Shown here in pieces: positions 11,999 to 24,100 of a stretch of 64,000 nucleotides of DNA; within the stretch, counting starts at the first letter, position 1; each line of letters starts with the position of its first letter. The stretch is from Rhizophagus clarus. Its lineage: Eukaryota > Glomeromycota > Glomeromycetes > Glomerales > Glomeraceae. The notes below the pieces were generated by a model, which did not search any database, had not been told where the DNA came from, and saw only the letters and a list, made by a program, of their open reading frames with translations. The stretch is taken from the NCBI GenBank assembly GCA_015698045.1, contig BLAL01000165.1:248001-312000 (forward strand). The letters are read 5' to 3'. A program made the translations under genes and the position numbers.

Positions 11999-13889
11999 TA
12001 TTCTTTATTGGAAAAATTCATTTTTTATTTATTTCGCACATACAGTATTTTACTTATGTAGATTATTTAATGAGAATATATTGTACTAGTATTTTTAATT
12101 AAGTTAAATTAACCGTTATATTCAAGTCTTTCTTAAAAACTCCATAGTTTTATTTATAAATAAATGATTTACTATTTTAGAATTTGCCCTCTTTTTACTT
12201 ATTTCTTATTATAGAATTTAATGAAATGTTTTGATATTCTTATTTTAATATGATCCGTTATACAAATTGTAAATTAATTTATAGTATTCATGCACTACAT
12301 TGTAGCTAAAAAATGTTTATAAATCTAAATGATGAAAAATGTTTTTATCGGAATATGTTAAAAGTTTATTAATCAATCCAATAACTCTTTCCTTCAAGGA
12401 ATACCAAAATTTTACGATATAAAAGCACTCATGAACGTCAAGATGGAAATCTCACTATCATGCAAATACGGAAGCTTCCTAACGGAGATTTGCTGTCTTT
12501 TTGCAGCAAAATTTTCAAAATGGAGCAGCAAATTCCTAAGCACAGGTTCCGACAACAAAGGCTAAATTAAGATCTGGATCACAAGGCAAAAATTCGAGTC
12601 GATAAAATTAACCGAAATAATCCGATTCGACACAAAGCAGAAATGAAATGATTAAGATTCGAAACATCAATGCGAAGGTTGCTGATAAGGAGGATGTTCT
12701 AATATTAAGGAAAGGCGTGAAGATATCAGAACGCTTTCATTAGCCAAAAAATTTCAATGGGCGTTCAAAGTTGAGACGATTACGAGTGTAGTTTTTAGAT
12801 GTGGATCCTTAAAGATTCCATAAATTACTTTAGGATTAGCAGTTTATAGATTCCAAAATAAAGGTCTTTAAGATTCCATAGGCTGTTTGATATAAACAAA
12901 TAAACAGATACATGAGTAACAGGAGACACATAAAAAAGAAATTTAAGGATATTTTTTAACAAATATAATCTCTTACGTAAGATCACATTCCACTTTTTTA
13001 AAAAAAAACTTCACCATAAATTTGATAAAAAGGAAATAACTAGATGGTATTTACAGTCATAATGGAGAAAAAAACTCTCGGATGTATTGAACTTGATGCA
13101 TCTAGTCGTAGGGAATGTATATATAATTTTATTTTTACTGTTTATTAACATTTTTAGCTTTCTTTTCGTAGCTGCTAATAATATATAGTAATCCATTTTT
13201 TATTTTTTTTTTTTAGTTAAAGAAAAGTACTAATGTGCTTTTAATTGTATTTGTGGCTTTCGATTTTAGATTTTAACTAGACAGCGACTGCGTCCCATCA
13301 GATTTTCTAATACTTTTAAGAGATCATTGAGTTTGCCATTAATAAATAATAATAATAATTTAATAGATTAAGTAGATGATAGTGAATTATAACGATAATA
13401 AAAATTAGTAATAATAAATACTATGTTGTAAATTTTATCTTATAATATTACATGGAATCACGAGTAAATACATTTTTTTTTTATTACTAAAAAATTTTGT
13501 TTCATTTGAACAGACCCGTCACATGCCATAGAAAAATACGTAATGTTGATTGTTAATGAGTAATTATGAGATTTATGTGACTAATAATTTCCAAGACTGA
13601 TAATAGATGTAATAGATGACACATACATGTATGATGTAAATTTCGGATATTTTTACATCATTGCAAATTCATAATCAATCTTATTGTTTATTTATTAATA
13701 TAATCCCCCTTTTTCATCGTTTATTTATTATTTTTTTTTATAATTCCCCCACTTTCCTCATGCATTGTTTATTTTTTATTCTTTTCTTTACAATGTTTTT
13801 CTTTCTTTAGGCAGTTGATTCCTCAGTTCTTTGAACGCTCAAGAAATATGGTGAAGAACATTCTTTACTGTTGGTTCTTAAACAAGTGA
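11999..13889. other. Gene-free stretch
   Basis: Nothing codes convincingly. A less AT-biased patch (about 12390-12830) has no sustained ORF and may be an eroded gene or repeat. Poly-A and poly-T tracts are frequent elsewhere. Confidence 0.5.
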
Positions 13890-14230
13890 ATACTTCGATA
13901 AGTTTAAACCTTTTTTTTATCTTTTCATATTGTTTATTTATTTATTTTTTTACTTGTCGACTTCGTTTTATTTTATTTTTATTTTTATTTTTCTTGTTTT
14001 AACTTCCATATTTTGTTTTTATTTTTTCGTTTCTTTTTTTTTACTTTTTTTTTATTTTTTTCTTTTTTTCCATTTTTTTTTTAACTTTATATTTTTTATC
14101 TTTTCGCTGCTTATCGTTCTTTTTCATTTTTTTTTATTGTTTTTATTGATTTTTTTTGTTCTTTTGATTATTTTTTCGTTCTTTTTTTTCATTGTTTTTA
14201 TTATTTTTTTGCTGTATTTGCAGTTCTAAG
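13890..14230. repeat. T-rich low-complexity tract
   Basis: About 300 bases composed almost only of runs of T broken by A, C and G, of the type TTTTTATTTTT. The open frame across it (13930-14229) is a by-product of composition: it would encode only Phe, Leu, Ile and a few others. It is not annotated as a gene. Confidence 0.85.
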
Positions 14231-14534
14231 CTAAAGGGGTTTATGATTTTTACAAATACTGTATATGTTCTAGGCGACTGGAGAGAATACAATTTGCACC
14301 TATCATTAATATTCCGGATGGTCGAATGGATTAAAGAGAAATGATGGATAAAAAATTGGTAGTTTTTTTTTTGGTTTTTTTTTTACTTGCTTATTTCATT
14401 ATTTTATTTTATTTATTTTTTTTTATTCTATTTCATATTTTTAGTACATAAAAGACAATGCCATAAACAATTATTATAATTCAATGGCATTAAATTTTAA
14501 TCTTGAAAAGATGTGTCTTTCTTTTCATTTCGAA

Positions 14535-14712
14535 AGTAAGAGTAGTCTAGGTCTAGAATCTTGATCTTGGTAGTGTCACTGTCTTGTCAGTGCATGATCC
14601 CATCTTCAGTTCGCTAGGTACTTTTGCTTTGCTAATAGGATCTGTTGATTCTGGAGGAGGAATCAACTATGTACCTTTCCTATTAATAAATGAAAAGATT
14701 GCACATCTTTAA
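14535..14712 (+). ncRNA. Possible structured-RNA repeat (divergent unit)
   Basis: This segment is related both to the tandem units that follow and to the intron segment at 38000-38175 (opposite strand). Shared features in order are GTAAGAGTAGTC, an ACTGTCTTGT motif, and a hairpin at 14644-14667. The hairpin has arms GTTGATT and AATCAAC around the loop CTGGAGGAGG. It is followed by CTATGTACC and AATAAATGAAAA. At 38 kb the loop is identical while both arms have changed and still pair. Type and function are unknown. A short coding reading is also possible in this part, so the RNA call is tentative. Confidence 0.4.
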
Positions 14713-14779
14713 TATTTATATAAGACAACCATGAAATTGGTTAATTTAATTAATTTTTATATTAATTTTAAATTTAATA

Positions 14780-16000
14780 AGGGTGTGTTTTCTTTTTCAT
14801 ATTACAAAAGTAAGAGAGTAATTCCTGGTTATAGAATATTGATTTTGGTAATGTCACTGTCTTGTCAGTACATGATCCCATCTTCAGTTCACAAACCAGG
14901 TATTTTTACTTTGTAATAAATGAAAAGGTCAGCATATCCTTTAATGAATATTAACTTGGAATTGGTTTGATTTTTAAATTTTATTTTGTTTATTTAGTTT
15001 ATTTATTTTGCATATTACTAACCTTATGGCTGCATGGCACAGTATTTTGCGATGGTTGGAGCATATACTTTATCAAATCAAGTGATTTGATGGGGCCTAT
15101 ATATTTTATTAATTTTTTTTTTCTTTTTAATTAATGTAGGGCAAAAAATTATCATGGAATTGGTTTAATTTAATTAATTTTATTTTAATTTTAAATTTAA
15201 TAAGGGTGTGTTTCTTTTTCATATTACAAAGTAAGAGAGTAATTCCTGGTTATAGAATATTGATCTTGGTAGTGTCACTGTCTTGTCAGTGCATAATCCC
15301 ATTTTCAGTTCACAAACCAGGTATTTTTACTTTGTAATAAATGAAAAAATCAGCATATCCTTTAATGAATATTAACTTTTATTTTTAAATTTTATATTAT
15401 TTATTTAATTTATTTATTTTGCATATTACTAACCTTATGGCTGCATGGCACAGTATTTTGCGATGGTTGGAGCATATACTTTATCAAATCAATTGATTTG
15501 ATGGGGCCTATATATTTTATTAATTTTTTTTTTCTTTTTAATTAATGTAGGGCAAAGATTATCATGGAATTGACTTAATTTAATTAATTTTGTTTTAATT
15601 TTAAATTTAATAAGGTTGTGTTTTCTTTTTCATATTACAAAGTAAGAGAGTAATTCCTGGTTATAGAATATTGATCTTGGTAGTGTCATTGTCTTGTCAG
15701 TGCATGATCCCATTTTCAGTTCACAAATCAGGTATTTTTACTTTGTAATAAATGAAAAGGTCAGCATATCCTTTAATGAATATTAACTTGGAATTGGTTT
15801 GATTTTTAAATTTTATTTTATTTATTTAGTTTATTTATTTTGCATATTACTAACCTTATGGCTGCATGGCACAGTATTTTGTGATGGTTGGAGCATATAC
15901 TTTATCAAATCAAGTGATTTGATGGGGCCTATATATTTTATTTATTTTTTTTTTTAATTAATATAGGGTGAAGATTATTATAGAATTGGTTTTTTTTAAT
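14780..16000 (+). repeat. Tandem array of 411-421-bp units (three copies)
   Basis: Three units carry the same landmarks in order: GTAAGAGAGTAATTCC, a TGTCACTGTCTTGTCAG motif (at 14852, 15273 and 15684), TTCACAAACCAGG, CTTATGGCTGCATGGC, and a palindrome TCAAATCA-AG-TGATTTGA (one copy has AT in the centre). The spacing is 421 then 411 bp. The units are highly similar, so the expansion is fairly recent. No long ORF runs through them. The conserved dyads could be RNA hairpins or protein sites. Confidence 0.85.
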
Positions 16001-17549
16001 TTTATTTTCCAATTTTTATTTAACTCATATTACTAACTTTATGGTTTTACTATATTTTTTTGTATTTCAGTTCTGAAATAAACAAGAAACAATTATTAGG
16101 CTGCATAACATTTAGATCCAATGATATTTTTATTGTTTTTAGATATTAGATGTTAAAATAAAATAATGCTAGTTTTAGGTACAGTTATTTATTAACCAAT
16201 AATTTTTATTTTATACCTTAATTATTAATAAATATTTATGAAATTGTAGTTAATATTTATTATATTTATTGAATGTTTTACTAATTGAATGTTAATCTTG
16301 TCCAATACTTACTAAATTTAATTAAGCTAAAATAAAAATAAGAAAAAATGTAAAAAATATTTTTAATAATTAATATAATAATATATTAAAAAAAACAACT
16401 ACACCACAGAATCTGTTAAGCCAGACCTAAAAAAAACAAAATAGTCATCTAATATAAAGGTACTTTCAGCCAAACCTAATGCATATATAAATGACTTTTA
16501 TTCCTGAGGTAAATTTTTTGACTCCTCCTCTCTTACCCATTCTCATACTCATAGTTGATCTCAATCTCATACTCATTTATAAGATTGAGAATGAGAATGA
16601 GAATTAAATTATAAATATATAAAAATGAAAGGTCGTTTAGGTTACTCAAATTACTAAAAAAGGAGGTTTTTTGAAAAAAGGAAATTGTTTATTAACTAGA
16701 ATATGCGCTTATTTAGGGGACTTCGTCCCCTATGACATATAAGCATACATGCTGCAACGGTATTAATATCTTGTTAATAATCAGTTTTTAAGTAAAAAAG
16801 TGATATTAATATTTTTTTACTACTTAGTCATTTTTATCTGATATTGATTCTTTTTTTTTTTATTGATCGTTTTAATAAAAACATTTTGACATTTTTTTCA
16901 AAATGTCAATTATTTTTTTAATCGTTTTAAACATTTATCACTTATGATAAATGAGTACCGTTTTTATCAAAAACAATAAAAAATAATTAATGTGTTTTTT
17001 AAAAATGATTTTAACAAATGCCTTTTAGCGTTTTTTCATTAAAATAACTTAAAAAAAGGTGGAAATGTTTTTTTTTATTAAAAAAAAAATTACAAAAAAT
17101 GTCAATGAAGCAATTTTTTGTTACATTATTAATTAAAAACATTTTTTTTAATTATCAAAGTAAATAATTAAAAAAAAAATTCTTTTTCTAACATTTGTTT
17201 ATTAATCCGGATAATTAAAAAAATCAATTTAATTTTTTAATGGCCTATTAAATCTCAGACCGGATAACCAAGAAAAAATTATTGTCTTTTATGGTTTTTA
17301 AATTAACTAATGCTTAATCAAAAAATATTTTAACGGTTTATTATTAAATAATTAAAAAAATTTATTTATTTTTTTTTTTTTAATGATTATTAATAATTTA
17401 TTTTTTAACCAAATAATTAAAATAAAAAAAAATCTAACAATTTATTTATTAAACCAGATAATCAAAAAAAAAAATTTTTACCGATTTTTTAATATTTTTT
17501 TTAATAGTTTTTATACAAATAATTTCATTTTAAAACGATTAATAAAACA
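16001..17549. other. Gene-free AT-rich stretch with a strong hairpin
   Basis: No gene is visible. At 16715-16731 AGGGGAC-TTC-GTCCCCT forms a compact hairpin. Outer arms GCTTAT (16707-16712) and ATAAGC (16739-16744) could extend it. From about 16860 the sequence becomes nearly pure A/T with scattered AATCGTTTTA motifs that lead into the minisatellite. Confidence 0.55.
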
Positions 17550-18110
17550 ATCATTTTTTTTTGTTAAAACGATTAAAAAAAAAAATCGTTTTCTTGTTAA
17601 AACGATTAAAAAAAAATCGTTTTTTTTTTGTTAAAACGATTAATAAAGAAAAAATTTTTTTTGTTAAAACGATTAATAAAAAAGTTGCTTTTTTTGTTAA
17701 AACGATTAATAAAAATGTTGCTTTTTTTGTTAAAACGATTAATAAAAATGTTGCTTTTTTTGTTAAAATGATTAATAAAAATGTTGCTTTTTTTGTTAAA
17801 ACGATTAATAAAATCGCTTTCTTTTTGTTAAAATGATTAATAAAATCGCTTTATTTTTGTTAAAACGATTAAAGAATTGTTTTCTTTTTGTTAAAACGAT
17901 TATAAAAATCGTTTTCTTTTTGTTAAAACGATTATAAAAATCGTTTTCTTTTTGTTAAAACGATTATAAAAATCGTTTTCTTTTTGTTAAAACGATTATA
18001 AAAATCGTTTTCTTTTTGTTAAAACGATTAAAAAAATTATTTTTTTTTGTTAAAACGATTAAATAAAAAAAGATTATTAAAAAAAATCTTTTTTTTTGTT
18101 AAAACGATTA
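17550..18110. repeat. 33-bp palindromic minisatellite
   Basis: About 16 imperfect units of about 33 bp share GTTAAAACGATTA and then AAAATCGTTTT. Within many units AAAACGATT and AATCGTTTT are inverted repeats, so the array is a chain of potential hairpins. Units drift from an AATGTTGC form (about 17700-17790) to an ATAAAAATCG form (about 17890-18020). Two overlapping open frames here (17383-17634 and 17561-17836) read the repeat and are not genes. Confidence 0.9.
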
Positions 18111-21100
18111 TGTCAAAATATTCTTAAAAAAATGGTATAATTTAAAAAAACGTTAAAGCAAAACTTTTTTTTTTAAGCATTAAATTTAAAAGACATTATT
18201 TAACTTATTCTTAAAGCGCTTAACTAAAAAAAATGCTAAAATGTGTTTTTTTAACATTTTTTTAAGCGTTTAATAAAAAAAAAACTTTAAACTGTTCTTT
18301 AACGTTTTTTAGTGATATAGGCAAAAAAAAAACCTTGGCATTTTTTTGCATTAACTACTATGAAAATGTTCGGCATTTTTATATATAAACTTCTGAAAAA
18401 AAACACCAAAATGTTTCATTTAGTGTCAGTTTTTTTTTAATTTCAGGTTAAACAGATCAATTTGGCCATGAATTGACCCAACCTGTTCGGACACTACTTT
18501 TATTATTATCAAATAAGATGGCATGCTTTTATAAAGCTCACTAACTGTACCCAAATTGTCTTAGTTGCATTTTTAAAAAAACCGATTTACATTTTTTAAA
18601 AAACGATTTTTTTAATTGTTACAATTTTTTAAAAAAATAATTTTTTTAATCGTAAAAAATGATTTTTTAATCATTACATTTTAATTAAAAAAAATGATTT
18701 AATGCTTCGATTAATCATTTTACTAATTTTAATGTTTATTTTTCTTTCCCTGACAAGACCTATTTAATAATTTTCTTAATAAAATGTATGTTTTTGATAG
18801 TTCCAGTTGTTTTTTGTAGAATTTATCAATAATTTTAATTTTAATGGGTACACTTGATATTTTACTTTTAACAATGTAATTTTACGATGGGATCAACGAA
18901 ATTGAAAAAAATTAAAAAATTCGCAAAACCTATTATTTGATGGCTCAACTAAACATGCAATGAAAGTGGCACAGGAAGGCCTAAATCGCAATTTTACTCT
19001 TTTGATATCAAAAGAAGCCTAAGCATAAGCATATGCATTAATCATTAGGCATAAAAGCTTTACGCTTTAAGCATTATTATAAAACGCATTTCTCGAGTTT
19101 ACATTGCGCATTTCCTAATTCAGATGATTTTATATTGAGTCTTGAAGATCACTACAACTGAAAATCCAAATTGAGTGAAAAAATCTATTAATTTAGAAAT
19201 GATGATAATCACTTCAAAATCTTCTTTACGCTAAATTACGCTAAAAAAAAATGAAGTTGTATGTATATTTAGAGGAGAACAGAATTTATGACTTTTTGTT
19301 TTGTATGTTACACCTTCAAACTTGTACAATATATAGAGAAGTGTAATGATTTTTTAAAAACATTTACTAATGTCATTCTCTTTTTTTAAAATCAAATACC
19401 AGTACCTACAGAAAAGAAAAGTCAGGTATGTATATCATTAGAGGAATGCGAGATGATTTTTATTCACGATCATCTATTAATATTCTTAATTTTCTTTATC
19501 TGTAGATTTCACTTTGAAGTTAGATACACTTCACCACATAAGTTTTGACCTTGTATATTGATTGAAAGTCTGATATATTTCTAAGATATTAATAATCAAT
19601 TGCTGTGTATCATCATATCTCTCAATATTCAATTGCATTTCCTGAATAAAATCGCTGATTTTTTTTTCATTTCCGCTAGTTCAGTTTACAAACGTATATA
19701 TTTATAAATATTCTAAGAAACATAACTTATAGAGGAAATAATCCATAACTACGCAAAAAAAAATTAACTCCATTTTGTGCAATTCTGGTCTGCATTCTAG
19801 ATTTTCATGGATGATATCCGGTAGTAACTTTCAATGCGAATATCATATTACAAGAATGTAAAAAATATTGAAAAAGTTTAAATTAATGAGAATACACAAC
19901 AATTTAAAACTCGTATCATATATCACCCACCATAAAGCTTATTTACGATAAGAACAATTTTAAATCAGTTTAGGAGGAAAAAATTTAAAAGGGAGCAAAT
20001 AAAAAGAAATTAATAATAAATATTTTATTGCTATGAAAAGTAGATATATTCATGTTTAGATTTTAAAAATTAACAATTTTTTCTTTGTGAACATTTAATT
20101 TCATGTTCTCAATTTACAATTAATCCTCCTTTTTTTCACAAAGTTCAACATCAAAAGAGATATACATTTATATTTTTTCCGAATAAATTCTAATTCAAAT
20201 AAAGACAAAAATGGACCTTATATATATATATTTTTTTTTCTTTGAAAAGGTTTCGTAATAAAATAATTTATTTTATATGACAAATTTTTTTTTTACGCGC
20301 ATATCTTTGCATAAACAAAAAAATAATTAAATTAAAGTACATGATACAAAGACATACATAGTTTTAAGCTATCCTCCTACCCGAATTGATACTATTGTAG
20401 CTTATTTTAAAGCTGCTACTACTACTATATTAGCTGAAATGTGTACATCCATGTAAAATATACTTCTTTTGTAAAGGACAATCAATTCATCCAAAATCCA
20501 TATACTATATAGTTATTTATAGGTAAATTTTCGATACTCATAATCGCAAACATGTTATATGCGATAATCACATGATTTACTCAGAATTTTTTGGGGTAGT
20601 TATAAGTTATAACATATAACAAAAAATTCATCCCCTGATTGTATCTACTGGCGATCGATCAAATCCACACAATTACGTAAATAACAGGGGATAAACCAGT
20701 TATACCCTAGGTTAGAATCAAAGATGATCAGCCGAAGGCTGCCAAATTTGAATTGGTTTTCTGACCATCAACAAGAGACATGTGATATTTAGCCAATAAT
20801 TAAACTTAATATAATGCAAGTCTCTAAATATATAGTAAACAAAAACAAAAATATAAATTAATCATCAATCACAAATTTTGATACTCCAAATGAGTGGTTT
20901 GACTTGATTGTTATAGTCACGATTCTTGATTACATAACAGTTAGATAAACTACTTGGGACATACTGTACATTTGAAATGAATATTTTTAGAAAATAATAT
21001 ATCATCTTTGAAATTCTTACTTAGTCAAGAACAATGTCGATCGATCATTTGGCTGGGTATTTAGGAAACCCATCTAAAAATAGAAATTACTAACCAAGAA

Positions 21101-21117
21101 TTTATTTACAATTATTA
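18111..21117. other. Gene-free AT-rich stretch
   Basis: No gene is supported. Small dyads occur, for example GCCTAAGCAT...ATTAGGC near 19014-19052 and CAGCC-GAA-GGCTG near 20730. There are runs of A and T, and no transposon ends that I could pair. Confidence 0.5.
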
Positions 21118-21143
21118 GTGTTACACTGTTATGCAAATATATA
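21118..21143 (+). promoter_or_regulatory. Conserved promoter block with TATA box, copy 3
   Basis: GTGTTACACTGTTATGCAAA then TATATA, ending 35 bases before the ATG at 21179, matches the blocks of copies 2 and 4. Here it includes an octamer-like ATGCAAAT. Because the block contains an in-frame ATG (21131), the downstream ATG at 21179 is preferred as the start. It also gives exon 1 the same length as in copies 2 and 4. Confidence 0.65.
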
Positions 21144-21178
21144 ACCGCCAAACTTTAATTTATACTTACAAGACCAAA

Positions 21179-24100
21179 ATGTTAAAAATTAACAATAAAT
21201 TGGAAAAATTAATTACCGAAGGATGCATAGAATACTATGAATATTCGGACTTCAAAAATATACAACCGATAGGAAAGGGTTCATTTGGAAGCGTATCTCG
21301 TGCTACTTGGAAAAATACTATTCGTTTCTTCGCTTTGAAGTCTTTTAATAACGATAAACAAACTCACAAAGAAATTATTAAAGAGGTATTTTATAATTAT
21401 TTAAAAATCTGAATTAAATTAAAAATGATTTATTTATTCTTTATACTGTATATTTGAGTACAGTTAACACTTCACAAGAAAGTCGATATTCATGAAAATA
21501 TTTTACGGTTTTATGGAATCACAAGTTTAGTAAACGGTAAATTTTTAGAAATGTAATGTAATATTTTAGTAAGTTTAAAAATATCTCGCCTTTTTCTAAT
21601 CTGAATTTTTTTTTTTTTTTCCAAACGCAGTGCATCAAATGAAAGAATACTTTTTAGTTCTAGAGTATGCAGATAGTGACACGCTGAACACATACTTAAA
21701 TAATTATTTTAATGAGCTTAACTGGAGTGACAAGTTGCGTTTGGCATTTCAATTGGCAAGTGCCGTAGAATGTATACATTGTTGTGATATTATTCACCGC
21801 GATCTGGTAATAATAATCTTCATTTATTTTGAATCATTTTATTTATTTTATTTCCAGATTTTAATATTTTTAAAATTATAGCATGCCAAAAATATACTGA
21901 TTCATCAGAAAAACATTAAGTTGGCAGATTTTGGTTTATCGAAAAAAATTGCTGAAGAATCAAGTAATGCAAAAAACGTTTTTGGTGTAATACCTTATAT
22001 AGATCCAAAAAGTCTCAATGACCAACAATACAGATTAAATAAAAAGTCTGATATATATAGTATTGGCGTTCTTATGTGGCAAATCTCAAGCGGGCGTCAA
22101 CCTTTCAAGGATAAAGGCCTTGATTATGATATGAAATTATCCGTGGCTATACTTAACGGATTTAGAGAAGAAATTATTAATGAAACTCCCGTTGAATATA
22201 GTAACCTCTATAAAGGTAATTAATAAACATTTATAAATATTTGATTGGTTTTATTTTTTTTTTTTTAAAAAAAAAAAGGGAATTAAATTGTTTATCAATT
22301 AACTAGAATGTTGGAAATATGAACCAGATAATCGTCCTGATATACAGAAAGTCGTTTTAACTCTTAATAACATACTTTCTTCTGAGCGCAACGATACAAT
22401 TAAGAAAAGTTCTTCAGGAAAAAATGAAGAAAATTCATTAAGAGTCGAAACATATCAGCCAGGTTCAAAATCTATCGATAGAAGCAATGCAATCATTTCA
22501 GATATTAATCAAGATTTGTTTATAGATTCAAGTATTAAAGCTAATTTGTCGAATGATAAATCCAATTCTATTACGAAAGAATTAAATTACATTCAACCAA
22601 ACATGGTCGAATCTAAAAGTAGCTTATCAAGTGCACTGATTGAAGTGATGGATTCTTCATCGAGGAATTTGATTGAATTAGAATTAGAAAAAGATGGGTT
22701 CACTACACCGGATGAAAAAGCAAGAGAACTTATCAAAAAACTAACTGAGACAAAATATTTACATGCTTTGAAATTACTTTTTGAAAACTTGAAAAATGAG
22801 TTCTCACCTCAAATTCTTCGAGATGTCTTAGTTGCTTTAGCAGATCCTACACCCTTCGATTATTACGCTAAACAAAGTGTAACTAGATTAGAGCTACATT
22901 TACGCACCTGGATGGAAGTCTTAGAACGGATATGTTTTTCACCAATGTATCTTAGTAAAGAACTTCAAGACAAAATCTATAATTCTCTGACAAAATTTGC
23001 TGAAATATATCACAAAACAACACAAATAATGGAAGGGTTGGATAATAATAATTTTAATCCTTATTTTGATCAACAAAAAAATGGTGGTTGTGAAAAAATT
23101 GCCAAAAACCGAAATTATAACGTCGAATTCTTATTAATTCATTTAAGAGATACATTAAATAGTTTACGTGATAATGAAACTTGGTTTCAAGAAATTATAC
23201 GAAAAGCTAAAGAATTACTTGAGGTTTTATTGAATATTGTACCTGGAATTTTATCAGCAACATCTGGAAATACTACTCTAAATGATAATTACTCCATCAT
23301 ATCTATACTTACTCAATTACGTCAAGATTTAACTATTAAATATCCGGTAGCACCATATTACATAGATTGGAGAATCATGTTAATAATTCAATATAATATT
23401 CTCAATTGGTCTGATAGTTCCGAAAAAATAATTAATAAAAAATTCGGAGAAATGTTATTAATGGAATATATATGGGGTTTTTTGGAAAGAGAATGGCATA
23501 ATGTTGCTAATGAATCTATTTTATATTCCCAGATCAAATTTGATGAATTATCAAATAAACTTGTTAAGTCCTTAAAAAATACTGGTGGTTTTTTAAGTAA
23601 ACCTTTTACCTTACCGCATATTTTATGGTTTGGAATGTTGGATCTTGCACAGAATCTTATTTTAAAATCCGCTCATACAACAATACATGGTCTCGGTTAT
23701 TATTTAGCAATTGAATCACTTAATAAAGCTCCAAGCAGCTTTATACAATTTAAAGCAATTGAAATATTGTGGCACCTATATAATCTTAATAACAGATTAT
23801 TTTCGATGGTAGAGGTTGATTTTGATCAATACGCTCAAAAATTAAAGGAGAATAATTTAGCAACAGATCATTTTCAAAATTTATTAGTATTCGTCAAAGA
23901 AATATATCTCGAAGATTTAAACATATTAAATGATGGTTGTGAATTTAATAGTAATAACAAAGGAAAAGGAAAAGGAAAAGAAAAAGGTAAAGATTTAGAT
24001 CAAAATATCTTGGAAAGAGATCAAATATCAAATCCTAGTATTTTAGATGTTATAGCAATTGAAATGATTTGTCCAATTAGTAGTGAACCAACGGATCATC

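Noticed and set aside
13930-14229. 99-codon Phe/Leu/Ile-rich frame resembling a membrane protein
   Set aside because: Product of a T-rich low-complexity tract; no codon bias or start context.
17383-17836. Two overlapping lysine/phenylalanine-rich open frames
   Set aside because: They read the 33-bp minisatellite and flanking A/T runs; the peptides only repeat the DNA unit.
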